NCBI RefSeq assembly: GCF_001430825.1
Contig: NZ_CP010535.1
Coordinates: 3,018,501-3,082,500 of the forward strand
Length of the DNA: 64,000 bases
Source: Sediminicola sp. YIK13
Lineage (GTDB): Bacteria; Bacteroidota; Bacteroidia; Flavobacteriales; Flavobacteriaceae
Direction of reading: 5' to 3'
Shown here: one piece after another, positions 1 through 7,271 of the stretch
How the letters are laid out: each line of letters opens with the position of its first letter
Numbering within the stretch: the first letter of the stretch is position 1
Translations under genes and position numbers: made by a program
Notes under the pieces: model-generated
The model's database searches: none
Told to the model about the DNA's origin: nothing
Seen by the model: the letters and a program-made list of their open reading frames with translations, nothing else

Positions 1-584
1 TCCGAATCCCTGGCAAATTTCTCTGCAACCTCCCTGGCATTTTTAGTCGCTTCCTCTATCATTGGTGGTTTTAACTCGTTTAATCCAGTGAAAATGTATT
101 CAATGGGCCTCCAGGTATTTTTAGATCCCAATATGATGCCTTTCGACATAAGTTCCAGTGACTCGGAAAGTGCTTTTTGCAGTTTATCGATATCATTGGT
201 TCTCACGGTGAACTCCGACTTGGCCAAATATCGGAAAGTGTTGTTCTGAAAATTGGAATTGTAAATGTCCGCTCGGACATCATTAATATTGGTACTTCCC
301 TTGGTCAATTCGTTTTTGTCGAAGCCATGGGAAATGAAGAAATCATAAACAACGCTGTTTTGAGATTCAATATCATTTTTAAGGGTATTCAGGTCATTAC
401 CGGTAAGGGTGATGTTAATGGGCCAAACGGCTAAATCTGCATTTACTTCCCGCTCAGAAAGACCTTTTACTTGAACAAAACGATCATACTTTTTGCCTGT
501 TTTATGCATATTGCCGATAAAATATCCAGCAATTACAATGGAACTGCAGATCACTATGATTTTTAACCAATCAGTTTTCATCAT
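1..584 (-). CDS. SIMPL domain (DUF541) protein, 3' end cut by window
   Basis: The reverse strand reads open from ATG at 584 to the window edge, about 194 codons, with no stop reached. The N-terminus (MMKTDWLKIIV) runs into one membrane segment at about residues 6-23, followed by a periplasmic part with the sequence VKGLSEREVNAD, typical of the SIMPL family of Bacteroidota. SIMPL (DUF541) proteins are anchored or periplasmic proteins of unclear biochemical role, related to BP26/OmpA-like assemblies. A second in-frame ATG lies at 581, so the exact start is uncertain by one codon. The C-terminus is missing only because the window ends. Confidence 0.8.
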   Translation of the reverse strand, partial: MMKTDWLKIIVICSSIVIAGYFIGNMHKTGKKYDRFVQVKGLSEREVNADLAVWPINITLTGNDLNTLKNDIESQNSVVYDFFISHGFDKNELTKGSTNINDVRADIYNSNFQNNTFRYLAKSEFTVRTNDIDKLQKALSESLELMSKGIILGSKNTWRPIEYIFTGLNELKPPMIEEATKNAREVAEKFARDS

Positions 585-777
585 GCTTATTGTTTATTGA
601 CTCTAAGATATTCAATTGTAGGGGATTAGTTTAGCAAAAGAAAAAAACATGTAGTTGCCTCGTTGATTTATATAGGTCTGCCATGTCTCTGTAATTTACG
701 AACCTTCAACCGAGGCCCTGTGGTCATCATAACTAAAATACTCAATTTACAGAATAACTTGAACTGGAGATGCTCTT

Positions 778-1332
778 TTAAGCTTTTAATTTTTTGCCAA
801 TTCGTTCAATGGTATTCCAATTTCGGGTGGTGATGTCCTTGCCGTAGTGGTGTTCTATTGATTCCATGGCTTTGGGAGATTTTGAGATGGCCAAGTCCAA
901 TACACTGATAATAGTTTGATCCCTTTTTTCAATAATTACATAAGAGTTATCCGTACTCTTCCAGGGCAATTCCAAATCAGCTTCAAGATTTGTTTTCAAA
1001 AAGGAAACATAAAATCTTATGTCTTTGGTGCGTTCAATGCCAACAAAGGGGTTTTGGTCCAAAAGGTTGTGAATTACTCTTGATGTTCTGAGAATTGTTG
1101 GAATGGGAAAACCAAAGATTTTTTCAATATGAGTAGAAATCTTCTGTTCCAATTTTGATGTATTCTCCTTTGGGCCATCAAAGATAATGTTGCCCGAGTT
1201 TAGTAAGGTAACAATGTTTTTGAATCCCAATTTTTCGAATTCAGTTTTGAGGTCCGCCATAGGAACCTTATGGTGTCCGCCAACGTTGATACCGCGTAAA
1301 AAGGCGATATAGGTGTCCTTTTCGGTTTTCAT
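778..1332 (-). CDS. DUF1697 domain protein
   Basis: This 184-residue protein opens with MKTEKDTYIAFLRGINVGG, the hallmark start of the DUF1697 family (YIAFLRGINVGG, then LNSGNIIF). DUF1697 proteins are small, soluble and functionally uncharacterised. An in-frame start nine codons upstream (1359) also exists; I prefer the ATG at 1332 because family members begin just before the AFLRGINVG motif. It stands alone between the SIMPL gene and rng on the same strand, with intergenic gaps of about 190 and 220 bases in which I see no gene. Confidence 0.85.
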   Translation of the reverse strand: MKTEKDTYIAFLRGINVGGHHKVPMADLKTEFEKLGFKNIVTLLNSGNIIFDGPKENTSKLEQKISTHIEKIFGFPIPTILRTSRVIHNLLDQNPFVGIERTKDIRFYVSFLKTNLEADLELPWKSTDNSYVIIEKRDQTIISVLDLAISKSPKAMESIEHHYGKDITTRNWNTIERIGKKLKA

Positions 1333-1516
1333 GGGTCTGTTGTTGCTAATTGACACCAATTTAATTAAAAATAATTCAAGACCTGATTTTGGCTGATTTC
1401 TTAGCTGTGATGGTTATAGTGCGCACGCATTCTTAAAGCGTACGCCTGGTATATTCAATTTAAATTATAGGACAGCTTCGGAAATTTATTTTTAAAAGGA
1501 ATTGGTACTATAAACT

Positions 1517-1549
1517 AAAAAAGCGACCCCGTTGCTGGAGTCGCTTTTA
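1517..1549 (-). terminator. Rho-independent terminator of rng
   Basis: A perfect 9-bp inverted repeat (AAAAGCGAC / GTCGCTTTT) lies directly after the rng stop codon. Read on the minus strand it ends in a run of six T. Confidence 0.85.
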
Positions 1550-1550
1550 T

Positions 1551-3107
1551 TTAATATATGGTTTTGCCGTCTTTGTTTTTAAAACGGTATTCGAGATACG
1601 TATAAGCATCTCTTGGTTGTATTTTCACCCATTTCTTATGTTCCAAGAACCACTTGGCACGTATAGATGGGAAACCTTTGGTGAGGTAGGCTGCAATAAA
1701 TGGGTGTATATTCAATATAATACCATTGTCACTTGCAGGTCCTTTCAACAATTTTTCTAGGTCTGAATTGATTTTCTCGATCAAAACTATTGGGGCCTCT
1801 ACTTCTTGCCCTGGGGCATTCGGATTTTCCTCACTGGTTTTGATGTTCATTTCGGGCCTAACCCGTTGTCTTGTAATTTGTATGAGTCCAAACTTGCTCG
1901 GGGGCAAGATTTTGTGTTTGGCGCGGTCATCTTTCATCTCATCCCTAAGGTGGTCAAAAAGTTTCCTTCTGTGGTCAGGTTTGGACATATCGATGAAATC
2001 TACAACGATAATTCCTCCCATATCCCGCAATCGCAATTGTCTTGCAATTTCAGACGCTGCCAACAAATTTACTTCCAGAGCCGTATCTTCTTGATTTTTT
2101 GCTTTGTTAGAACGGTTACCACTGTTTACGTCCACTACGTGGAGAGCTTCGGTGTGTTCTATGATCAAGTACGCACCCTTACTCATGGAGGCGGTACGGC
2201 CAAAGGAGGTTTTAATTTGCCGATCTATTCCAAATTTTTCAAAAATTGGAACATTGGAATCGTACAACTTTACAATAGATTCTTTTTCTGGCGCAATTTC
2301 TTGCACGTAATCCTTTACTTCGGTATAAAGCGTTTCATCGTCTACATATATCCCTGTAAAGGAATCGTTGAAAACGTCCCTCAGTATGGAGGATGCGCGG
2401 TTCAACTCAACCAGGACTTTGGATGGATGTGGAGCTTTATACAATTTTTTGCACATTACTGTCCATTTGGTCAGTAAGTTCTGTAGATCTCGGTCCAGTT
2501 CGGCTACTTTCTTGCCTTCTGCAACTGTTCTGATTATAACACCAAATCCTTTGGGCTTTATGCTCTTAACGAGCCTTTTTAGCCTTTCTTTTTCTTCTTT
2601 GCTCTCAATTTTCTGTGAAACGGAGACACGGTCGGAAAATGGGACCATTACCAAATAACGTCCAGCCAATGAAAGCTCGGAACTTATTCTGGGTCCTTTT
2701 GTGGAAATGGGTTCTTTAACAATTTGCACTAATAAAGATTGGTTGGCTTTGATAACATCATTGATGCTACCATCCTTATCAATCTCTTTGTCAAATGGAA
2801 AGTCTTTCAGGGTAAAATCTTTCAATTTTCCCATACTCGCCTTTTTTACAAATTTCAACATGGTCGAAAGCTGTGGTCCTAAGTCGTGGTAATGTAGAAA
2901 GGCATCTTTCTCATAACCAACATTAACAAAGGCAGCATTTAATCCGGTAACTGGCTTACGTACTTTGGCAATTAAGATATCGCCAACCGTAAAGTTGTTA
3001 CTTTCTTCTTCTTTGTGAAGTTCTGTAAGTTTTCCATCCTTTAATAAGGCAAAATCGACGGCTTCAGGACTTGATCTTACGATCAGTTCTCTATTCACCT
3101 GAATCAA
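1551..3107 (-). CDS. rng: Ribonuclease E/G family endoribonuclease
   Basis: This 518-residue protein belongs to the Rne/Rng family, endoribonucleases that process rRNA and degrade mRNA. An S1-like RNA-binding region lies at about 38-130. The DNase I-like catalytic part carries two Mg-binding aspartates, D326 (ALHVVDVNSG) and D370 (GGIIVVDFID), 44 residues apart, as in RNase E. The motif FGLIQITRQR at 406-415 precedes the place where E. coli enzymes carry the CPxC zinc-link; no cysteine pair is present here. There is no long C-terminal scaffold, so it resembles RNase G in size. It is the next gene after the 29-residue basic peptide and HU on the minus strand. Its 5' region holds a perfect hairpin at 3191-3211. 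Confidence 0.93.
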   Translation of the reverse strand: MIQVNRELIVRSSPEAVDFALLKDGKLTELHKEEESNNFTVGDILIAKVRKPVTGLNAAFVNVGYEKDAFLHYHDLGPQLSTMLKFVKKASMGKLKDFTLKDFPFDKEIDKDGSINDVIKANQSLLVQIVKEPISTKGPRISSELSLAGRYLVMVPFSDRVSVSQKIESKEEKERLKRLVKSIKPKGFGVIIRTVAEGKKVAELDRDLQNLLTKWTVMCKKLYKAPHPSKVLVELNRASSILRDVFNDSFTGIYVDDETLYTEVKDYVQEIAPEKESIVKLYDSNVPIFEKFGIDRQIKTSFGRTASMSKGAYLIIEHTEALHVVDVNSGNRSNKAKNQEDTALEVNLLAASEIARQLRLRDMGGIIVVDFIDMSKPDHRRKLFDHLRDEMKDDRAKHKILPPSKFGLIQITRQRVRPEMNIKTSEENPNAPGQEVEAPIVLIEKINSDLEKLLKGPASDNGIILNIHPFIAAYLTKGFPSIRAKWFLEHKKWVKIQPRDAYTYLEYRFKNKDGKTIY

Positions 3108-3190
3108 TTTATACTCATCCCTTCTCGATATACATCGGGGTTGGGACGAATGGATTAAACATTAGTTGTAACAGGCTGTTAAAACCCGTC

Positions 3191-3211
3191 GAAATTCCGT
3201 TAAGGAATTTC
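3191..3211 (-). promoter_or_regulatory. Hairpin in the rng 5' region
   Basis: GAAATTCC and GGAATTTC form a perfect 8-bp stem with a 5-base loop, 84-104 bases before the rng ATG. No T run follows in the minus direction, so it is not an obvious terminator. RNase E in E. coli autoregulates through its leader; a similar role here is only a guess. Confidence 0.3.
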
Positions 3212-3235
3212 TATGTCAATGAACTTAATAAAAAG

Positions 3236-3261
3236 AAAAAGTAGTTGTAAAACTACTTTTT
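3236..3261 (-). terminator. Terminator after the 29-residue peptide gene
   Basis: AAAAAGTAGTT / AACTACTTTTT is a perfect 11-bp stem with a 4-base loop; it includes the stop codon of the peptide gene and ends in a T run on the minus strand. Confidence 0.8.
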
Positions 3262-3342
3262 CTTGTGTCGGTTAGCTCTCCTACGCTTCTTGCGTTTATG
3301 GGTTGCTACCTTATGTCTTTTTCTCTTTTTACCACTAGGCAT
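3253..3342 (-). CDS. 29-residue highly basic peptide, probable ribosome-associated protein
   Basis: A complete 30-codon frame begins with ATG at 3342 (MPSGKKRKRHKVATHKRKKR...) and stops with TAG at 3253. Of 29 residues, more than half are Lys, Arg or His, with no acidic residue. It lies 25 bases after HU on the same strand and is followed by a strong terminator that overlaps its stop codon, so it is very likely a real, separately terminated gene. Its composition resembles tiny ribosomal proteins such as THX or bL36. I recall near-identical short peptides in flavobacterial genomes at this place, but cannot name it with certainty. A novel large-subunit protein, bL38, was reported in the Flavobacterium johnsoniae ribosome; whether this is that protein I cannot tell. 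Confidence 0.75.
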   Translation of the reverse strand: MPSGKKRKRHKVATHKRKKRRRANRHKKK

Positions 3343-3367
3343 AAAAATTTACTTTAGGGTTAATACT

Positions 3368-3658
3368 TTATTTAACTTGTACGTTGCTTTTAACTCCTTC
3401 AACAAAAACCTTTGCAGGCTTAAATGCAGGAATGTTGTGCGAAGGTATTTTAATGGTAGTGTTTTTGGAAATATTCCTACCAGTCTTTTCTGCTCTTGTT
3501 TTAATAATGAAACTACCAAAACCTCGTAAGTAAACATTGTCTCCATTTTCCAATGAAGTTTTTACCTCTTCCATAAAAGTTTCAACAGTAGCCTGTACAT
3601 CTCCTTTTTCAATACCCAGTTTTTCTGAGATTCTCGTTACAATGTCTGCTTTCGTCAT
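3368..3658 (-). CDS. hup: HU-family DNA-binding protein
   Basis: This 96-residue protein is a typical HU/IHF histone-like protein. The N-terminal MTKADIVTRISEKLGI helix, the dimer core FMEEVKTSLENGDNVYLRGFGSF and a DNA-binding arm ending IPAFKPAKVF are all present. HU dimers bend and compact DNA. The start at 3658 was chosen over an in-frame start 20 codons upstream because it gives the canonical HU N-terminus. It is divergent from mutY, and a TATATTTG promoter element lies 38 bases upstream. Confidence 0.95.
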   Translation of the reverse strand: MTKADIVTRISEKLGIEKGDVQATVETFMEEVKTSLENGDNVYLRGFGSFIIKTRAEKTGRNISKNTTIKIPSHNIPAFKPAKVFVEGVKSNVQVK

Positions 3659-3696
3659 TTTGTAATATAGATTTTCTATGTGTTTTTTTCGGGTTG

Positions 3697-3704
3697 CAAA
3701 TATA
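3697..3704 (-). promoter_or_regulatory. Candidate -7 element of the HU promoter
   Basis: The minus strand reads TATATTTGCA, a match to the Bacteroidota -7 consensus TAnnTTTG. I do not see a well-spaced TTTG -33 element, so support is partial. Confidence 0.45.
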
Positions 3705-3733
3705 TGAATTAAATTCAATCTTTTATCTTAAAG

Positions 3734-3749
3734 GACTTAATTTTAAGTC
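3734..3749. promoter_or_regulatory. Palindrome between HU and mutY
   Basis: GACTTAATTTTAAGTC is a 7-bp inverted repeat with a 2-base centre in the divergent HU-mutY spacer. It could be an operator; no regulator is indicated by the sequence. Confidence 0.3.
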
Positions 3750-3785
3750 TATAAACCTTTACTTTTGTTCTTTAGTATTTTATAA

Positions 3786-4823
3786 ATGTCTTTTTCCCAA
3801 AAAATTATTCATTGGTATTCGGCCAACAAACGGAGTTTACCATGGAGAAACACCACAGATCCCTATAAGATTTGGCTATCGGAAATTATGTTGCAACAGA
3901 CCCGCGTAGCACAGGGAATGCCTTATTACGAGCGGTTTATAGAACATTTTCCAACGGTTCATGACTTGGCCAACGCGTCCGAAGAAGAGGTGTTGAAACT
4001 ATGGCAGGGACTTGGGTATTATTCCAGGGCAAGGAATTTACACGCCACCGCTAAATTAATTTCGGAAAAATACAACGGGCAGTTTCCAGATAACTATAAA
4101 GGGTTGTTGGCACTAAAGGGGGTAGGTGACTATACTGCCAGCGCCATAGCTTCTTTCTGTTTCAAAGAGGCGCAACCCGTTGTTGATGGAAATGTTTACC
4201 GGGTCCTGTCGCGTTATTTTGGAATAGACCTGCCTATCAACAGCACAGAGGGCATCAAATATTTTAAGGCTTTGGCCTTAAAGCTGATGGATGCCGATCA
4301 AATTGCGGACTATAATCAAGGAATCATGGAGTTTGGTGCTTTGCAGTGTGCGCCAAAGAATCCTTATTGTTTGCATTGTCCCTTAAACGATAGTTGTGTG
4401 GCATTACAGAAAGGAAAAATAGATGTCCTCCCAGTGAAATTGAAAAAGACCAAGGTTAAGGAACGTTTTTTCAATTACCTTGTAGTGTTGGATAAGGATT
4501 ATACTATTGAGATAAGGCAAAGAAGGGGTAGGGGGATATGGCAAAACCTTTATGAGTTTCCTTTGCTGGAAACAGAAAGGGAATATTCATTGGAAGAAAT
4601 AACCAATACCATGGATACTGTTTTGGAGTTAAAGGAAACTTCTGAGATCTATCAATTCAATGAAAAAAAAATTGTACATAAACTGTCCCACCAGCATTTG
4701 CACACTAAATTTTGGATCGTAAAAAGTGGGGAGAAACACAGGAACGGGGTGAGCCTTGAAGAGCTTAAGGAATATCCTGTGCCAGTTTTGATAGCAGAGT
4801 TTATAAATACGTTTAAATTTTAG
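3786..4823 (+). CDS. mutY: A/G-specific adenine glycosylase MutY
   Basis: MutY removes adenine mispaired with 8-oxoguanine or G in base-excision repair. The 345-residue protein has the catalytic Glu33 (EIMLQQTRV), the helix-hairpin-helix ALKGVGDYTASAI at 109-121 with catalytic Asp134 (VVDGNVYRV), and the 4Fe-4S loop Cys-x6-Cys-x2-Cys-x5-Cys (CAPKNPYCLHCPLNDSC). A C-terminal NUDIX-like 8-oxoG recognition domain follows from about residue 230. It is the first gene of the mutY-ssb-gldE-gldD cluster, 24 bases before ssb, and divergent from HU. A possible promoter element TACTTTTG is at 3760-3767. Confidence 0.96.
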   Translation: MSFSQKIIHWYSANKRSLPWRNTTDPYKIWLSEIMLQQTRVAQGMPYYERFIEHFPTVHDLANASEEEVLKLWQGLGYYSRARNLHATAKLISEKYNGQFPDNYKGLLALKGVGDYTASAIASFCFKEAQPVVDGNVYRVLSRYFGIDLPINSTEGIKYFKALALKLMDADQIADYNQGIMEFGALQCAPKNPYCLHCPLNDSCVALQKGKIDVLPVKLKKTKVKERFFNYLVVLDKDYTIEIRQRRGRGIWQNLYEFPLLETEREYSLEEITNTMDTVLELKETSEIYQFNEKKIVHKLSHQHLHTKFWIVKSGEKHRNGVSLEELKEYPVPVLIAEFINTFKF

Positions 4824-4847
4824 TATTTTTGATATAAGTTTACAACT

Positions 4848-5318
4848 ATGAGCGGTACATTAAATAAGGTGATGCTAATTGGGCATCTTGGGGATGAGGT
4901 TAAGATTCATTACTTTGAAGGGGGAAATTGTATTGCGCGTTTTCCTTTGGCAACCAATGAAACCTACACCAATAAACAGACCGGAGAAAAGGTGACCAAT
5001 ACAGATTGGCACAATGTGGTGGTGCGAAATAAGGCCGCTGAAATCTGTGAAAAGTACTTGAGCAAAGGAGATAAAATATATGTTGAAGGAAGATTGAAAA
5101 ATCGTCAGTGGCAAGGAGAGGACGGTACCACGCGCTATACTACAGAGGTACACGTTCAGGAATTCACCTTTTTGACCACCAAAAATGAAAGTTCATCCAA
5201 TGCGCCATCTGGAGCTCCTTCTTCCGGACCTTCCAAAACAAGCGCACCGGCATCGAACGCCCCAAAAGCAACACCGCCATCAAGTGCGCCAGAAGAGGAT
5301 GATGATTTACCTTTCTAA
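4848..5318 (+). CDS. ssb: Single-stranded DNA-binding protein
   Basis: This 156-residue SSB has an N-terminal OB fold (TLNKVMLIGHLGDEV ... VEGRLKNRQW), a low-complexity Ser/Pro/Ala linker at about 115-147, and the acidic C-terminal tip EEDDDLPF that docks partner proteins of replication and repair. It lies between mutY and gldE on the plus strand. A TATTTTTG sequence just after the mutY stop could give it a promoter of its own. The same C-terminal tip sequence recurs on the DUF3127 protein at 35507-35884 in this window. Confidence 0.96.
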   Translation: MSGTLNKVMLIGHLGDEVKIHYFEGGNCIARFPLATNETYTNKQTGEKVTNTDWHNVVVRNKAAEICEKYLSKGDKIYVEGRLKNRQWQGEDGTTRYTTEVHVQEFTFLTTKNESSSNAPSGAPSSGPSKTSAPASNAPKATPPSSAPEEDDDLPF

Positions 5319-5344
5319 AATAACCTTACACTAAATTTTGACTG

Positions 5345-6673
5345 TTGGATCCAGACCCCTTTAGTTTACTGCTGAATTTTATCGAATTGGATAGTGTTAT
5401 TGCACTTCAGGTTATTGTACTCATTTCGTTGCTGATATGTTCCGCTATGATTTCGGGTGCTGAAGTAGCCTTATTTGGACTTTCCCCCACGGATATCAAC
5501 GATATCATGGAGCAAAAGACCACCAAAGGAAATATTTTGGTGAAATTATTGGAGCGCCCCAAAAAGTTATTGGCGACTATACTTATTGCCAACAATACCA
5601 TTAACATCGGGATTGTTTTATTGTTCAGCAATATGGGCGATGTCCTGTTCTCCAATATTACCTATATGTGGTTGGGTATAATTTCCGTGCGCTTTTTGTT
5701 GGAAGTTGTAGTGGTAACATTCCTTATTTTAATGTTTGGGGAAATATTGCCAAAAATTTATGCCAATAGGAACAGGAAAACTTTTGCCAATAGCATGGCC
5801 TATCCTTTAAAGGTGTTGGATTTTCTTTTGACTCCTTTGAGTATGCCCATGAGATCGGCAACAATATTTTTGCACCGTAGATTGGGGAAACAGAAATCCA
5901 ATCTAAGTGTAGACCACTTATCACAGGCTTTGGAGCTTACTTCGGAAGGTGATACCACTAAAGAGGAGCAAAAGATCCTGCAGGGAATTGTCTCTTTTGG
6001 GAATACAGATACCAAGCAGGTTATGTTGCCAAGGATAGATATTTTTGCCATTAATGTGGAAATGAAATTTTTGGAGGTTTTGGAAGAGATCAAAAAAAAC
6101 GGTTATTCCAGGGTGCCAGTGTACGAGGAGAATATAGATAATGTAAAAGGGGTGCTTTATGTCAAGGACCTTTTACCATATATAGATCGTAAAATGTTCA
6201 ATTGGTCCACTTTGGTGCGGGAACCTTATTTTGTTCCTGAAAACAAGAAGTTGGACGACCTGTTGATGGAGTTCCAAGAAAAGAAAAATCATTTGGCCAT
6301 TGTGGTTGATGAATATGGTGGAACTTCTGGAATAGTGACTCTTGAGGATATTATAGAAGAAATTGTTGGAGATATCATAGATGAGTTTGACGACGAGGAC
6401 TTGGTTTATTCAAAACTGGACGACTTTAACTACGTTTTTGATGGTAAAACAGCCTTAAAGGATTTTTACCGGGTTGCCAAAATTGAAGATGAAGAAGACT
6501 TTGAGGAGCGCAAAGGGGAATCTGAAACAATAGCAGGTTTTGTACTGGAGATAGCGGGCAGTTTCCCAAAAAGAGGAGAAAAGATTCTTTTTAAGGGGTA
6601 TTCCTTTATAGTGGAAAGCCTGGACAAAAAGAGATTGAGACAAATAAAAATATCATTGCCACATGACTTTTAG
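5345..6673 (+). CDS. gldE: Gliding motility-associated protein GldE (CNNM/CBS/CorC domains)
   Basis: The 442-residue membrane protein has a DUF21/CNNM transmembrane domain (about 15-190, with the motif SAMISGAEVALFGLS), a pair of CBS domains (about 205-330, including LAIVVDEYGGTSGIVTLEDI) and a C-terminal CorC/HlyC domain (about 345-440). The architecture is shared with Mg/Co efflux proteins, but in flavobacteria this gene next to gldD is GldE, linked to the gliding motor and type IX secretion. The start is TTG; there is no ATG close upstream, and the sequence from it (MDPDPFSLLL) fits the family. It overlaps gldD by 11 bases. Confidence 0.9.
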   Translation: MDPDPFSLLLNFIELDSVIALQVIVLISLLICSAMISGAEVALFGLSPTDINDIMEQKTTKGNILVKLLERPKKLLATILIANNTINIGIVLLFSNMGDVLFSNITYMWLGIISVRFLLEVVVVTFLILMFGEILPKIYANRNRKTFANSMAYPLKVLDFLLTPLSMPMRSATIFLHRRLGKQKSNLSVDHLSQALELTSEGDTTKEEQKILQGIVSFGNTDTKQVMLPRIDIFAINVEMKFLEVLEEIKKNGYSRVPVYEENIDNVKGVLYVKDLLPYIDRKMFNWSTLVREPYFVPENKKLDDLLMEFQEKKNHLAIVVDEYGGTSGIVTLEDIIEEIVGDIIDEFDDEDLVYSKLDDFNYVFDGKTALKDFYRVAKIEDEEDFEERKGESETIAGFVLEIAGSFPKRGEKILFKGYSFIVESLDKKRLRQIKISLPHDF

Positions 6674-7220
6674 ATCTATATTCTTCATTGTTTTTCTAAT
6701 CTCCTTTATGGGATGCAAGGAAGAGGTGCTTCCCAAGCCAAAGGCAATGTTGCGCCTGGAGTATCCTGAAATGGCATCTAAGAAATTAGAAGTGGATTGT
6801 GCCTACGCATTCGAATACAATGCAGAGGCCAATTTGAAATTGAAAAAGGATTGTTCCCTAACGTTGGAGTATCCTGAGATGAAGGGTGCCCTCTTTATCA
6901 GCTATAAAAGTGTAGAGGGGAATCTAACCAAATTGATGTCAGATGCCCAAAAATTCTCGTATGAACACGTGGCCAAAGCTGATAACATATTGGAGCAACC
7001 TTTTGTCAATGAAGCTGACAGGGTATATGGGATGTATTATGAGGTTAAGGGCAATGCCGCTTCCCAATCCCAATTTTATCTAACGGACAGCATATCACAT
7101 TTTGTTACGGGTTCGCTTTATTTTTATACCAAGCCCAACTATGATTCTATTTTGCCGGCTGCGGTCCATCTACAAAAGGACATACGCCATATCATGGAAA
7201 CCATGAGGTGGAAAGATTAA
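6663..7220 (+). CDS. gldD: Gliding motility lipoprotein GldD
   Basis: This 185-residue lipoprotein has a signal peptide ending in a lipobox with the acylated Cys18 (FLISFMGCKEE), and then the GldD family sequence (LRLEYPEM, repeated as LTLEYPEM). GldD is needed for gliding and works with the other Gld proteins in the cell envelope. Its start lies within the end of gldE, suggesting coupled translation. A strong bidirectional terminator closes the mutY-ssb-gldE-gldD cluster. Confidence 0.92.
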   Translation: MTFRSIFFIVFLISFMGCKEEVLPKPKAMLRLEYPEMASKKLEVDCAYAFEYNAEANLKLKKDCSLTLEYPEMKGALFISYKSVEGNLTKLMSDAQKFSYEHVAKADNILEQPFVNEADRVYGMYYEVKGNAASQSQFYLTDSISHFVTGSLYFYTKPNYDSILPAAVHLQKDIRHIMETMRWKD

Positions 7221-7222
7221 AT

Positions 7223-7254
7223 AAAAAAAGGAGGCCAATTGGCCTCCTTTTTTT
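7223..7254. terminator. Bidirectional terminator between gldD and the propeller gene
   Basis: A perfect palindrome, A7-GGAGGCCAA followed by its complement ending in T7, lies between two convergent genes and can serve both strands. Confidence 0.9.
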
Positions 7255-7271
7255 ATTAGTAAAAGCAAATA

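Noticed and set aside
1360-1550. Spacer with GTGCGCACGC and AGCGTACGC sequences
   Set aside because: The short G+C-rich pieces do not form a repeat array or a site I can name; no gene or stem other than the rng terminator was found.
1806-2477. A 223-codon open frame on the plus strand within rng
   Set aside because: It lies wholly opposite the highly conserved rng gene, has no family-like sequence, and its long length reflects the codon use of rng.
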